Origin: Clostridiales bacterium UBA4696
GTDB lineage: Bacteria; Bacillota; Clostridia; Oscillospirales; Oscillospiraceae
Length of the DNA stretch: 12,513 bases
NCBI GenBank assembly: GCA_002404795.1
Contig: DHKK01000035.1
Span: 1 to 12,513 of the forward strand
Direction: 5' to 3'
Each line of letters begins with the position of its first letter. Position 1 is the first letter of the stretch. Below, piece after piece: positions 6,635 to 12,513 of this stretch. Below the pieces are notes generated by a model. That model saw nothing but the letters and a program-made list of their open reading frames with translations. It made no database searches and had not been told where the DNA came from. The position numbers and the translations under genes were made by a program.

Positions 6635-7690
6635 TCAGTGCACCAGCTTCCAGATATCCTTGAACGTGATGAACGCCATAAACGCCAGCAGCAGGATCAT
6701 GCCCGCGGCATGGATATAGCCTTCATACTTGGAGGGAATTTTCTTTTTCGTGATCGCGGTGAACACCGTGTTCACCAGCAGCAAAAACGCGCGGCCGCCG
6801 TCCAGCGCCGGCAGGGGCAGCATGTTCATGACGGCCAGATTGACCGCGATGAACGCCCCGAGATACAGCACGTTCAGAATGCCGTCCGCCGTGGTCGCGG
6901 CGGACTCGCCGGTCTGGGCGATGGCGGACACCACGCCGACCGGCCCGGACATGTCGTTCACCGACACCAGCCCGGACACCAGATCCCCGAGGCTCATCCA
7001 GACGAGCCGCGCAAAATCCAGCGCCGTGTACCACGTGTTTTTGAGGACGGTCCCGACCGTCTTCTCCTCGTAGCCGAAATACAGGCCGTATTTATACTGC
7101 TGCACGCCGTCCACGTCGTAGAGCTTCTGCTGCATGGCAAAGTCCTGCAGCTCGACCAGCTTCCCGTCCCGCTTCACGACCAGATCGTAGCTGCCCGTCT
7201 TGTTGCGGGCAAGGAGCGTGGAGACGTCGGAATAGATATACACGCGGCGGCCGTCGATCTTGTAAAGCTCGTCGCCGACCTGCAGCCCCTGCTCCGACTG
7301 CAGCTCGCAGCCGTCAAAGAAGCCGGAGATCTTCGCGGTCGAGAAGCCCGACACGCACGAGTAGAGGATCGCCAGCACAACCAGGCCCGTCAGAAAGTTC
7401 ATGAACGAACCGGCCGCCAGAATGATGAGCCGCTTCCACCAGACTTTGGAGGTAAAGGCCCGGGGATTGTCGGATTCCGCATCCTCGCCCTCCATGGCGC
7501 AGTAGCCGCCAACGGGGATGCAGCGCAGGGCATAGAGCGTCTCGCCGCGCTGCTTTTTCACGATGGCCGGGCCCATGCAGATGGAAAACTCGTTCACCTG
7601 CACGTCCAGCGCCTTGGCCGTGAGAAAATGGCCCAGCTCGTGGATGAAGATCAGAAAGCCGAAAATCAGGATCGCAATGAGAATATACAT
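6635..7690 (-). CDS. rseP: Site-2 intramembrane zinc metalloprotease RseP/RasP
   Basis: This membrane protease of the S2P family cuts transmembrane segments, classically anti-sigma factors and remnant signal peptides. It has 351 residues from the ATG at 7690. That start is chosen because AGGTGA lies five bases upstream and the protein then begins with the expected membrane segment MYILIAILIFG. An upstream in-frame start at 7750 would overlap dxr and add a non-conserved tail. Visible features are HELGH (17-21) inside the first membrane helix, GGYCAMEGED (61-70), a PDZ-like region at about 120-200, MSGPVG (247-252), and the second active-site motif NMLPLPALDGGR (289-300). A final membrane helix lies at about 328-345. 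The gene starts four bases after the dxr stop and abuts ispG. Substrates in this organism cannot be deduced. Confidence 0.96.
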   Translation of the reverse strand: MYILIAILIFGFLIFIHELGHFLTAKALDVQVNEFSICMGPAIVKKQRGETLYALRCIPVGGYCAMEGEDAESDNPRAFTSKVWWKRLIILAAGSFMNFLTGLVVLAILYSCVSGFSTAKISGFFDGCELQSEQGLQVGDELYKIDGRRVYIYSDVSTLLARNKTGSYDLVVKRDGKLVELQDFAMQQKLYDVDGVQQYKYGLYFGYEEKTVGTVLKNTWYTALDFARLVWMSLGDLVSGLVSVNDMSGPVGVVSAIAQTGESAATTADGILNVLYLGAFIAVNLAVMNMLPLPALDGGRAFLLLVNTVFTAITKKKIPSKYEGYIHAAGMILLLAFMAFITFKDIWKLVH

Positions 7691-7694
7691 GAAA

Positions 7695-8846
7695 TCACCT
7701 GTCAGAAAATCGCTCGCGCGTATAGGCGCGGGCAAGGCGGTCCGCCTCAAAAATATCGTCCAGCGACGGCTCGGCCGTGACCGGCAGCCGCAGCGCCGCC
7801 GCCACGGCGTCCGGAATGTCGTAGAAGCCGATCCGGTCCTGCAGATAGAGGGCGACGGCCTCTTCGTTGGCGGCGTTCATGGCCGTGCAGGCCGTGCCGC
7901 CGGTCTTTGCCGCCTCTTTGGCGAGCGCGAAGCAGGGAAAGGCGGCTTCGTCGATGGGATCGAAGGTCAGCGGGCCGCAGGAGAGCAGATCGAGGGCGGG
8001 AGCCGGGTTGTGCAGCCGGTTCGGGTACGTCATGGCAAGGCCGATGGGGATGCGCATATCGGGCACGCCGAGCTGCGCCAGTACCGCGCCGTCGACGAAC
8101 TCGACCAGCGAATGCACGACCGACTGCCGGTGGATGACGGCCGTGACCTTCTCCAGCGGCAGTTCATACAGCCGCATGGCCTCGATGATCTCGAGCCCCT
8201 TGTTCATGAGCGTGGCGCAGTCGATGGTGATCTTCGCGCCCATCTTCCAGTTGGGGTGGCGCAGGGCGTCCGCTTTGGTCACGGACGTCAGCGCTTCCCG
8301 GCGTTTCCCGAAGAACGGCCCGCCGGAGCAGGTCAGGATCAGACGCTTGACCTCCCCCATATCCCGGCAGCCCATCAGGCACTGGAAAATGGCCGAATGC
8401 TCCGAGTCGACGGGGATGATCTCCGCGCCGGATGCCCGCGCCGCGGCCTGCATGATCTCGCCCGCGCAGACCATCGTTTCCTTATTGGCAAGCGCGATGC
8501 GCTTTTTCTCGTGAATGGCCGTGAGCGTCGGCCGCAGGGCGGCAAAACCGCACACCGCTGCGACGACGGTATCGGCCTGCGGCAGCGCCGCAGCCTCACA
8601 CAGCGCCTCGCTGCCCGCGAGCACCCTTATATTCATATCCGCAAGACGGGTCTTTAATTCCTCTGCGGCCGCATTCTCCGTCATAACGGCGAGTTCCGGC
8701 CGGTATTTGCGGCACTGGGCCTCCAGCAGGTCCACGTTCTTTTCCGCCGTCAGCGCGGCGACACGCAGGCCCAGCTCCTCCGCCACCGACAGGGTCTGGC
8801 GGCCGATGGAGCCGGTGGAGCCCAGGAGCACCATTGTTTTCGTCAT
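7695..8846 (-). CDS. dxr: 1-deoxy-D-xylulose 5-phosphate reductoisomerase
   Basis: This enzyme catalyses the first committed step of the non-mevalonate pathway, converting DXP to methylerythritol 4-phosphate with NADPH and a divalent metal. The 383-residue protein has the NADPH-binding GSTGSIG (9-15) and the metal-binding VDSEH (146-150; Asp147, Glu149). The catalytic loop has SGGPF (174-178), PNWKMG (198-203) and MNKGLE (214-219), and NAANEEA (324-330) completes the metal and substrate site. The usual alanine before SGGPF is Cys173 here, a minor change. The start overlaps the cdsA stop as ATGA, with GGAG eight bases upstream, and the end is four bases before rseP. The length is close to the family norm, with no sign of truncation. 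Confidence 0.97.
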   Translation of the reverse strand: MTKTMVLLGSTGSIGRQTLSVAEELGLRVAALTAEKNVDLLEAQCRKYRPELAVMTENAAAEELKTRLADMNIRVLAGSEALCEAAALPQADTVVAAVCGFAALRPTLTAIHEKKRIALANKETMVCAGEIMQAAARASGAEIIPVDSEHSAIFQCLMGCRDMGEVKRLILTCSGGPFFGKRREALTSVTKADALRHPNWKMGAKITIDCATLMNKGLEIIEAMRLYELPLEKVTAVIHRQSVVHSLVEFVDGAVLAQLGVPDMRIPIGLAMTYPNRLHNPAPALDLLSCGPLTFDPIDEAAFPCFALAKEAAKTGGTACTAMNAANEEAVALYLQDRIGFYDIPDAVAAALRLPVTAEPSLDDIFEADRLARAYTRERFSDR

Positions 8847-9673
8847 ACCAGCTTCTCCAGTACAAACAGCATCGCGTACACCACGGGCGCGATAAACAGC
8901 GTCGAGTCAAACCGGTCGAGCACGCCCCCGTGGGTCAGGAAAATGTGGCTGTAGTCCTTGATCCCGGCCTCGCGCTTGATGAGGCTCGTCGAAAGATCGC
9001 CCAGCTGGCCGAAGAGGTTGGCCACGACGCCGACGACGGCCAGGAACCACAGCGGCAGCTCGATCTGCCAAATCCATTTGGCCACAAGGCCCAGCAGCAC
9101 CATGCCGGCGGCGCTGCCGATGGGGCCTGCGATAAAGCCCGCCCACGTTTTATTGGGGCTCACGTGCGGGGCGAACTTCTTATGGCCGAAGGCCATGCCG
9201 CCGAGCATCGAAAAGCTGTCGCCAATAAACGCGATGACGAACGGCATCAGGACGAACGCGGGCGAGACGTTGCGCAGCAGCGCAATGCAGCTGTACATCG
9301 CCGGGAACAGAAGCCCGCCGACGATGCAGACGGCAACGCTTGCAAACGGCAGCGCCGTTTCCTTCCCGTGCGTCACGACTGCGATGAGAAACAGCGCCGC
9401 AACAAATACATACGCGCATGCAAAATACAGCCGTTCTCCCTTCGCCGTCCACCAGCCGTCCATGGAGATGTATGCCACGGTCAAAACCGCCATGAGCATC
9501 GTCAGCCCATAGACGAGCGGCGTGACATGCTTGCCCGCCGTGTGCAGCAGCTCCCACGCGGCGGCAGCCGCGATGGCCGCGGTCAGGATCCACGCGGCGA
9601 CCGGCGGCAGGATGACGAGTACCACGATCAGCAGCGGCACGCCGATGGCGGCCACGAGCAGTCTTTGTTTCAT
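8843..9673 (-). CDS. cdsA: Phosphatidate cytidylyltransferase (CDP-diacylglycerol synthase)
   Basis: This integral membrane enzyme activates phosphatidic acid with CTP to CDP-diacylglycerol, the precursor of acidic phospholipids. It has 276 residues and about eight hydrophobic segments. The C-terminal family signature spans residues 230-256: SLIKREAGIKD, then HGGVLDRFD. Inside the signature the usual Pro-Gly before HGG is replaced by Leu246-Thr247 (HIFLTHGG), while the Lys, Asp, His and Arg positions are kept. Other conserved parts are GDSFSMLGG (151-159), FGHKKFAPHVSPNKT (162-176) and GQLGDL (222-227). The start overlaps the uppS stop by four bases (ATGA), with GGAGG six bases upstream, and its own stop overlaps dxr the same way. 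Confidence 0.96.
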   Translation of the reverse strand: MKQRLLVAAIGVPLLIVVLVILPPVAAWILTAAIAAAAAWELLHTAGKHVTPLVYGLTMLMAVLTVAYISMDGWWTAKGERLYFACAYVFVAALFLIAVVTHGKETALPFASVAVCIVGGLLFPAMYSCIALLRNVSPAFVLMPFVIAFIGDSFSMLGGMAFGHKKFAPHVSPNKTWAGFIAGPIGSAAGMVLLGLVAKWIWQIELPLWFLAVVGVVANLFGQLGDLSTSLIKREAGIKDYSHIFLTHGGVLDRFDSTLFIAPVVYAMLFVLEKLV

Positions 9674-10380
9674 TTCCGACCTCCAAACCGGCGCTCGCGC
9701 GTCCGGTAGGACGCGATCGCCTTGTCGAGTTCCTGTTCATCAAAATCGGGCCAGAGCATGTCTGTGAAATAATACTCCGCATACGCCGACTGCCACAGCA
9801 GGAAGTTCGACGTGCGGATCTCGCCCGAGGGGCGGATAATGAGCTCCGGGTCCGGGATGCCGTCGGTGTAGAGATAGTGCGCAAAATCGCACTCCGTCAG
9901 TTCCTCCGGCTGCTTCAGGCCCTTTACGCAGTCGGCGGCGAAGCGCCGCGCGGCGTGGACGATCTCGTCCCGGCCGCCGTAGTTGATGCAGATGTTGGCC
10001 TGGAAGCCCTGATAGTGCGTGGAGATCTCATCCGTGCGGGCGATGAGCGCGCGCAGCTTCGGCGAGATCGGGCCGAGCTCGCCCAGGATCTTCAGGCGGA
10101 TATGGTCCTGCTCCATCTCGTCGATGGCCTCGTGCAGGTACTTTTCAAACAGGGCCATGATGGCCTGCACCTCGTCCTGCGAGCGCTTCCAGTTTTCCGT
10201 GGAGAACGCGTAGACCGTCAGGTACTCGACGCCGAGATCCTTGCAGTAGGTGGCGATGCGGCGGAACGTTTCCGAGCCCGCCGCATGGCCCATCTTGCGC
10301 GGCAGACCGCGCTGTTTTGCCCAGCGGCCGTTGCCGTCCATGATGATGGCGATATGCCGGGGCAGAGCATTGTTTTCCAT
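9670..10380 (-). CDS. uppS: Undecaprenyl diphosphate synthase (cis-prenyltransferase)
   Basis: This enzyme makes the C55 carrier lipid for peptidoglycan and other wall polymers by adding isopentenyl diphosphate units to farnesyl diphosphate. Its 236 residues are typical. It has the catalytic IMDGNGRW (13-20, Asp15), GHAAGSE (31-37), STENWKRS (60-67) and INYGGRDEI (132-140). The IPP-binding end has RPSGEIRTSNF (183-193), and the C-terminus reads RTRERRFGG. The ATG at 10380 has GAAAGG ten bases upstream. A perfect hairpin (10402-10425) sits just before that binding site. The gene is separated from frr by 364 bases full of inverted repeats, but overlaps cdsA by four bases. It uses the products of the dxr/ispG pathway encoded downstream. 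Confidence 0.97.
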   Translation of the reverse strand: MENNALPRHIAIIMDGNGRWAKQRGLPRKMGHAAGSETFRRIATYCKDLGVEYLTVYAFSTENWKRSQDEVQAIMALFEKYLHEAIDEMEQDHIRLKILGELGPISPKLRALIARTDEISTHYQGFQANICINYGGRDEIVHAARRFAADCVKGLKQPEELTECDFAHYLYTDGIPDPELIIRPSGEIRTSNFLLWQSAYAEYYFTDMLWPDFDEQELDKAIASYRTRERRFGGRK

Positions 10381-10401
10381 ATAAAATTAGCCTTTCACGA
10401 C

Positions 10402-10425
10402 AAAAGCCGCCGTCCGGCGGCTTTT
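10402..10425 (-). terminator. Hairpin just upstream of uppS, possible attenuator or terminator
   Basis: AAAAGCCGCCG (10402-10412) pairs perfectly with CGGCGGCTTTT (10415-10425). Read on the minus strand, it ends in TTTT only a few bases before the uppS ribosome binding site (GAAAGG). It could partly terminate transcripts coming from frr. The T-run is short, so read-through into uppS is expected. It is symmetrical and could act in either direction. Confidence 0.5.
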
Positions 10426-10451
10426 GAGAGGTCTTGGAGAATTGCGGATGC

Positions 10452-10479
10452 CGGGGCCGAAGACTCTGTCGGCCTATAC
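10452..10479. repeat. Decayed copy of the palindromic repeat unit
   Basis: GGCCGA (10455-10460) and TCGGCC (10469-10474) form a stem around an 8-base loop, followed by TATAC where intact copies have CCTAC. The length (28) and layout match the 27-base end units, so this looks like a degraded right end. No matching left end is visible nearby. Confidence 0.5.
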
Positions 10480-10538
10480 AAACCGCACTGAGTTTACGAC
10501 AATCTGCGGAAAATTCGGATGCACTGCCGCATTTTATC

Positions 10539-10643
10539 GTAGGGGCCGATGCCTACATCGGCCCGTGAAGCAGTTACGAATTCGCCGAAGAGTTCCGTAA
10601 AAACGGTCTGTTCTGCCGGGCCGATGTGGGCATCGGCCCCTAC
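10539..10643. repeat. 105-bp inverted-repeat element (MITE/REP-like) between frr and uppS
   Basis: The ends 10539-10565 and 10617-10643 are 27-bp inverted repeats with one mismatch, which falls in the loop of the end hairpin (CCTA against CCCA). The right end is identical to the right end of the element before polC. The 51-base interior is not visibly related to that element's interior. Like that copy, it is flanked by C on the left and A on the right, with no longer target duplication seen. Confidence 0.82.
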
Positions 10644-10705
10644 AACAAAACAGGTGCGTGCTTGCGGATTCGCCGTGAATTCCTGAAAAATCGCTGCCCG
10701 CTGTG

Positions 10706-10732
10706 CGGGCGGACAGGGTCGTCCGCCCCTAC
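10706..10732. repeat. Variant single palindromic unit downstream of frr
   Basis: This 27-base unit has the same frame as the other right ends (CGGGC at the start, GCCCCTAC at the end) but a different stem: GGGCGGAC pairs with GTCCGCCC around a 6-base loop. Two stem positions have changed on both sides so that pairing is kept. It lies 12 bases after the frr stop in transcription order. Its left flank resembles the right half of the 10539-10643 element, so it is probably a half-element that lost its left end. Confidence 0.7.
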
Positions 10733-10744
10733 AGACAATGGATA

Positions 10745-11296
10745 TCAGATCTCCATCAGTTCCTTTTCCTTCTTGGCGCACATCTCGTCGATCTTCTTGA
10801 CGTGCTTGTCGGTCAGGTCCTGGATGTCCTTTTCGGCCTTCTTCTGGTCGTCTTCGGTCAGCTCGCCCTTCTTCTGGGCCTTCTTGACGTAGTCGACCGC
10901 GTCGCGGCGGATGTTGCGGACGGCGATCTTGGCGTCTTCGGCGTATTTGCGGACCTGCTTGGTGAGGTCCTTGCGGCGCTCCTCGGTCAGCTGCGGGAAG
11001 ACGAGGCGGATCACGCGGCCGTCATTCTGCGGGTTGATGCCGAGGTCCGAGGTCTGGATGGCCTTTTCGATGGCCTTGAGAAGCGAGCCGTCCCACGGCT
11101 GGATGACGAGCGTGCGGGGATCGGGGGAAGAGACGGTGCCGACCTGGTTGATGGGGCTCGGCTGGCCATAGTACTCCACCGTGATGCGGTCGAGCACCTG
11201 CGCGTTGGCGCGGCCTGCGCGCACGGCGGCGAAGTCGGATGCGAGAACGTCGAGCGTTTTTTCCATTTTGCGCTGGAATTCCTTGAGATCTGCCAT
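10745..11296 (-). CDS. frr: Ribosome recycling factor
   Basis: With EF-G, this cytosolic factor splits post-termination ribosomes from mRNA. The 183-residue protein matches the family length (about 185) and the two-domain pattern. A long helix at both ends makes the three-helix bundle, and a small central domain spans about residues 31-104. Conserved stretches are RAGRANAQVLDRITVEYYG (26-44), the QVGTVSSPDPRTLVIQPWD region (51-69), and VRNIRRDA (126-133). One base separates it from the pyrH stop (TAA-T-ATG), with GGAGG nine bases upstream inside the pyrH end. A variant repeat unit follows 12 bases after its stop, and the next gene uppS comes after 364 bases. Confidence 0.98.
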   Translation of the reverse strand: MADLKEFQRKMEKTLDVLASDFAAVRAGRANAQVLDRITVEYYGQPSPINQVGTVSSPDPRTLVIQPWDGSLLKAIEKAIQTSDLGINPQNDGRVIRLVFPQLTEERRKDLTKQVRKYAEDAKIAVRNIRRDAVDYVKKAQKKGELTEDDQKKAEKDIQDLTDKHVKKIDEMCAKKEKELMEI

Positions 11297-11297
11297 A

Positions 11298-12020
11298 TTA
11301 AAGTTCCTCCTTTACAATCGTGCCGATCGGCTCGCCCATCACGACGCGCAGGATGTTCTGCGGGTCCTTGAGCGCGAAGACCTGAACGGGAATATGATTA
11401 TCCATGGAAAGCGATGTGGCCGTGGTGTCCATGACGGCCAGATGACGCGCGAGCACCTCGTCATAGGTGATGGCGTCGTATTTGACGGCGGTGGGATCCT
11501 TGGCCGGGTCGGCGGAGTAGACACCGTCGATGTTCTTGGCCAGCAGGATGGCGTCGGCATTGATCTCCGCCGCGCGCAGGACCGCGCCGGTGTCGGTCGA
11601 GAAGAAGGGGTTGCCGGTGCCGCAGCCGAAGATGACGACGCGGCCCTTCTCCAGATGCCGGATGGCCTTGGAGCGGATGTAGGGCTCAGCGATCTGGTTC
11701 ATGGCGATGGCCGTCTGCACCCGGACCTCCACGCCGCGCTGCTCGAGGCAGTCGGCCACGGCCAGGGCGTTGATGACGGTCGCGAGCATGCCCATGTGGT
11801 CCGCGCGCGTGCGCTCCATCTTGCCGCCGCCGTCCTTGACGCCGCGCCAGAAATTGCCGCCGCCGACCACGACGCCGACCTGCACCCCGGCCTCGACGCA
11901 CTGCCGGATCACGTCGCACACGCCGCCGATGACCGCGAAATCCAGTCCCCGGTGCGCCTCGCCCGCCAGCGCCTCTCCGCTGATCTTGAGTAACACTCGT
12001 TTATATTTCGGTTCACGCAT
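11298..12020 (-). CDS. pyrH: Uridylate kinase (UMP kinase)
   Basis: This hexameric amino-acid-kinase-fold enzyme phosphorylates UMP to UDP with ATP and is normally controlled by GTP and UTP. The ATG at 12020 gives 240 residues, the usual length. AAGGAGA lies about ten bases upstream, whereas a TTG at 12041 lies before that site and is unlikely. Motifs are LLKISGEAL (10-18), VVGGGNFWRG (51-60), ADHMGMLATVIN (73-84), GCGTGNPFFSTDTGA (132-146) and DGVYSADP (165-172). It is the first gene of the cluster, followed after one base by frr. In many Firmicutes rpsB and tsf stand immediately upstream. Here the upstream neighbour is divergent glnS, so pyrH is probably the promoter-proximal gene. Confidence 0.98.
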   Translation of the reverse strand: MREPKYKRVLLKISGEALAGEAHRGLDFAVIGGVCDVIRQCVEAGVQVGVVVGGGNFWRGVKDGGGKMERTRADHMGMLATVINALAVADCLEQRGVEVRVQTAIAMNQIAEPYIRSKAIRHLEKGRVVIFGCGTGNPFFSTDTGAVLRAAEINADAILLAKNIDGVYSADPAKDPTAVKYDAITYDEVLARHLAVMDTTATSLSMDNHIPVQVFALKDPQNILRVVMGEPIGTIVKEEL

Positions 12021-12050
12021 GGTAGAAACTCTCCTTTTCAATTCCCGTCT

Positions 12051-12079
12051 ATTTTATAATATAATGGTCGACTTGAAAA
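12051..12079 (-). promoter_or_regulatory. Candidate promoter of the pyrH-polC cluster
   Basis: On the minus strand TTTTCA (12079-12074) and TAAAAT (12056-12051) are spaced by 17 bases inside an AT-rich block. Start of transcription would fall near 12044, giving a leader of about 24 bases with the AAGGAGA site of pyrH. Overlapping TATAAA and TATTAT sequences make the exact -10 uncertain. Confidence 0.45.
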
Positions 12080-12149
12080 GAGGAAAATGCAAATTTCCCG
12101 GATTGTTTTCACTTTTTTCACATTCTGGAAGACTCATGGCATTTTTGCA

Positions 12150-12178
12150 TTGCGTTATCAGGGCAAATCGGATATAAT
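12150..12178 (+). promoter_or_regulatory. Promoter of glnS
   Basis: A perfect TATAAT (12173-12178) lies 17 bases after TTGCGT (12150-12155), which keeps the TTG of the -35 consensus. Transcription would begin near 12185, giving a leader of about 33 bases. That is too short for a T-box, so glnS is probably not under tRNA-sensing antitermination. GGGAGG at 12204-12209 is the ribosome binding site. Confidence 0.75.
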
Positions 12179-12217
12179 GTATAAATTACAGGACATTTCA
12201 TCCGGGAGGATCTAAGC

Positions 12218-12513
12218 ATGGAAGAAGAAAGAAAGCCGTTGGAAAACAGAAATTTCATCGACGCCTTTATTGAAGAGGATCTGGCCCCCGGCGGCCGGTT
12301 CGAGGGTAAGCGCGTGCACACCCGGTTCCCGCCGGAGCCGAACGGGTATCTGCACATCGGCCACTGCAAGGCGCTGACGATCGATTTCGGCACGGCCGAA
12401 AAATTCGGCGGCCTGTGCAACCTGCGCATGGACGATACCAACCCGACGAAGGAAGACACCGAATACGTCGACGCGATCCAGCAGGACATTCACTGGCTGG
12501 GCTTCGACTGGGG
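12218..12513 (+). CDS. glnS: Glutaminyl-tRNA synthetase, N-terminal part (gene runs off the window)
   Basis: This class I aminoacyl-tRNA synthetase charges tRNA-Gln directly with glutamine. Ninety-eight codons are present and no stop is reached. The ATG at 12218 has GGGAGG eight bases upstream. The catalytic fold begins with NFIDAFIEEDL and TRFPPEPNGYLHIGH (35-49), which contains the HIGH ATP-binding motif. It is followed by NLRMDDTNPTKEDTEYVDAI (68-87) and WLGFDW (93-98). The FPPEPNGYLHIGH form is characteristic of GlnRS; GluRS normally has PSPTG at that point. Many Firmicutes lack GlnRS and use GatCAB, so its presence is a useful trait. It is divergent from pyrH with its own promoter. Confidence 0.95.
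   Translation, partial: MEEERKPLENRNFIDAFIEEDLAPGGRFEGKRVHTRFPPEPNGYLHIGHCKALTIDFGTAEKFGGLCNLRMDDTNPTKEDTEYVDAIQQDIHWLGFDW

Larger units (their letters stand above)
10381..10744. other. Repeat-filled gap between frr and uppS
   Basis: This is the longest gap inside the cluster. In plus-strand order it contains the uppS leader hairpin (10402-10425), a decayed palindromic unit (10452-10479), a complete inverted-repeat element (10539-10643) and a lone right-end unit (10706-10732). The 40 bases before the last two right ends are related: both start with ATTCGCCG (10580 and 10668) and reach the CGGG of the unit 37-38 bases later. I find no convincing gene. The frames crossing it translate the repeats. 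Confidence 0.75.

Noticed and set aside
6041..7780. A 579-codon plus-strand frame opposite ispG and rseP
   Set aside because: It spans two well-supported genes on the other strand, is rich in His/Arg/Asp as expected of antisense GC-rich DNA, and shows no domain.
10452..10732. CRISPR array suggested by several similar palindromic units
   Set aside because: Units alternate in orientation and diverge, the spacing is irregular and some spacers are related to each other, and no cas gene is near. The structure fits inverted-repeat elements instead.
10494..10781. A 95-codon minus-strand frame in the frr-uppS gap
   Set aside because: It overlaps the end of frr, and much of its sequence is the translated repeat (GADAHIGP, RADVGIGPY), so it is an artefact.
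12179..12217. T-box or other riboswitch in front of glnS
   Set aside because: The leader from the predicted start is only about 33 bases and lacks the T-box sequence and specifier stem.
12118..12493. Minus-strand frames opposite the start of glnS
   Set aside because: They overlap the strongly supported GlnRS N-terminus and the glnS promoter and have no recognisable features.

Overview
The window comes from a GC-rich Gram-positive bacterium, most likely a clostridial member of the Oscillospiraceae type (inference). The reasons are a PolC-type replicative DNA polymerase, the non-mevalonate isoprenoid genes dxr and ispG, a bacterial glutaminyl-tRNA synthetase, and short palindromic GGGCCGATG/CATCGGCCC repeats between genes. 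No genus is claimed.

Layout. Positions 1-567 (+ strand) hold the C-terminal end of an unrecognised, very acidic, Tyr/Trp-rich protein, then a 61-residue membrane protein. Positions 568-1117 contain no confident gene. They hold four hairpins, two possible minus-strand peptides and the strong terminator that ends the next operon. From 12020 down to 1118, everything on the minus strand is one co-directional housekeeping cluster in the transcription order pyrH, frr, uppS, cdsA, dxr, rseP, ispG, polC. Divergent from it, glnS starts at 12218 and runs off the right edge. The 197-base gap between pyrH and glnS carries a promoter for each direction.

How the genes fit together. The cluster joins pyrimidine nucleotide supply (PyrH), ribosome recycling (Frr), isoprenoid precursor synthesis (Dxr, IspG), the lipid carrier for wall synthesis (UppS), phospholipid head-group activation (CdsA), intramembrane proteolysis (RseP/RasP) and chromosome replication (PolC). 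It resembles the conserved rpsB-tsf-pyrH-frr-uppS-cdsA-dxr-rseP-polC neighbourhood of Firmicutes. Here rpsB-tsf is absent upstream, and the cluster starts at its own promoter beside glnS. Most junctions are extremely tight, from a 4-base ATGA overlap to a 4-base gap.

The exceptions are the two long gaps, frr-uppS (364 bases) and ispG-polC (144 bases). Both are occupied by the same family of small inverted-repeat elements: 105-107 bp with 27-bp ends that are themselves near-palindromes. Extra single ends lie in the frr-uppS gap, one of them with compensatory stem changes. This repeat family is the most interesting non-genic signal. I see no CRISPR array, tRNA, rRNA, prophage, intact insertion sequence or new defence system, and most of the window is ordinary core genome.
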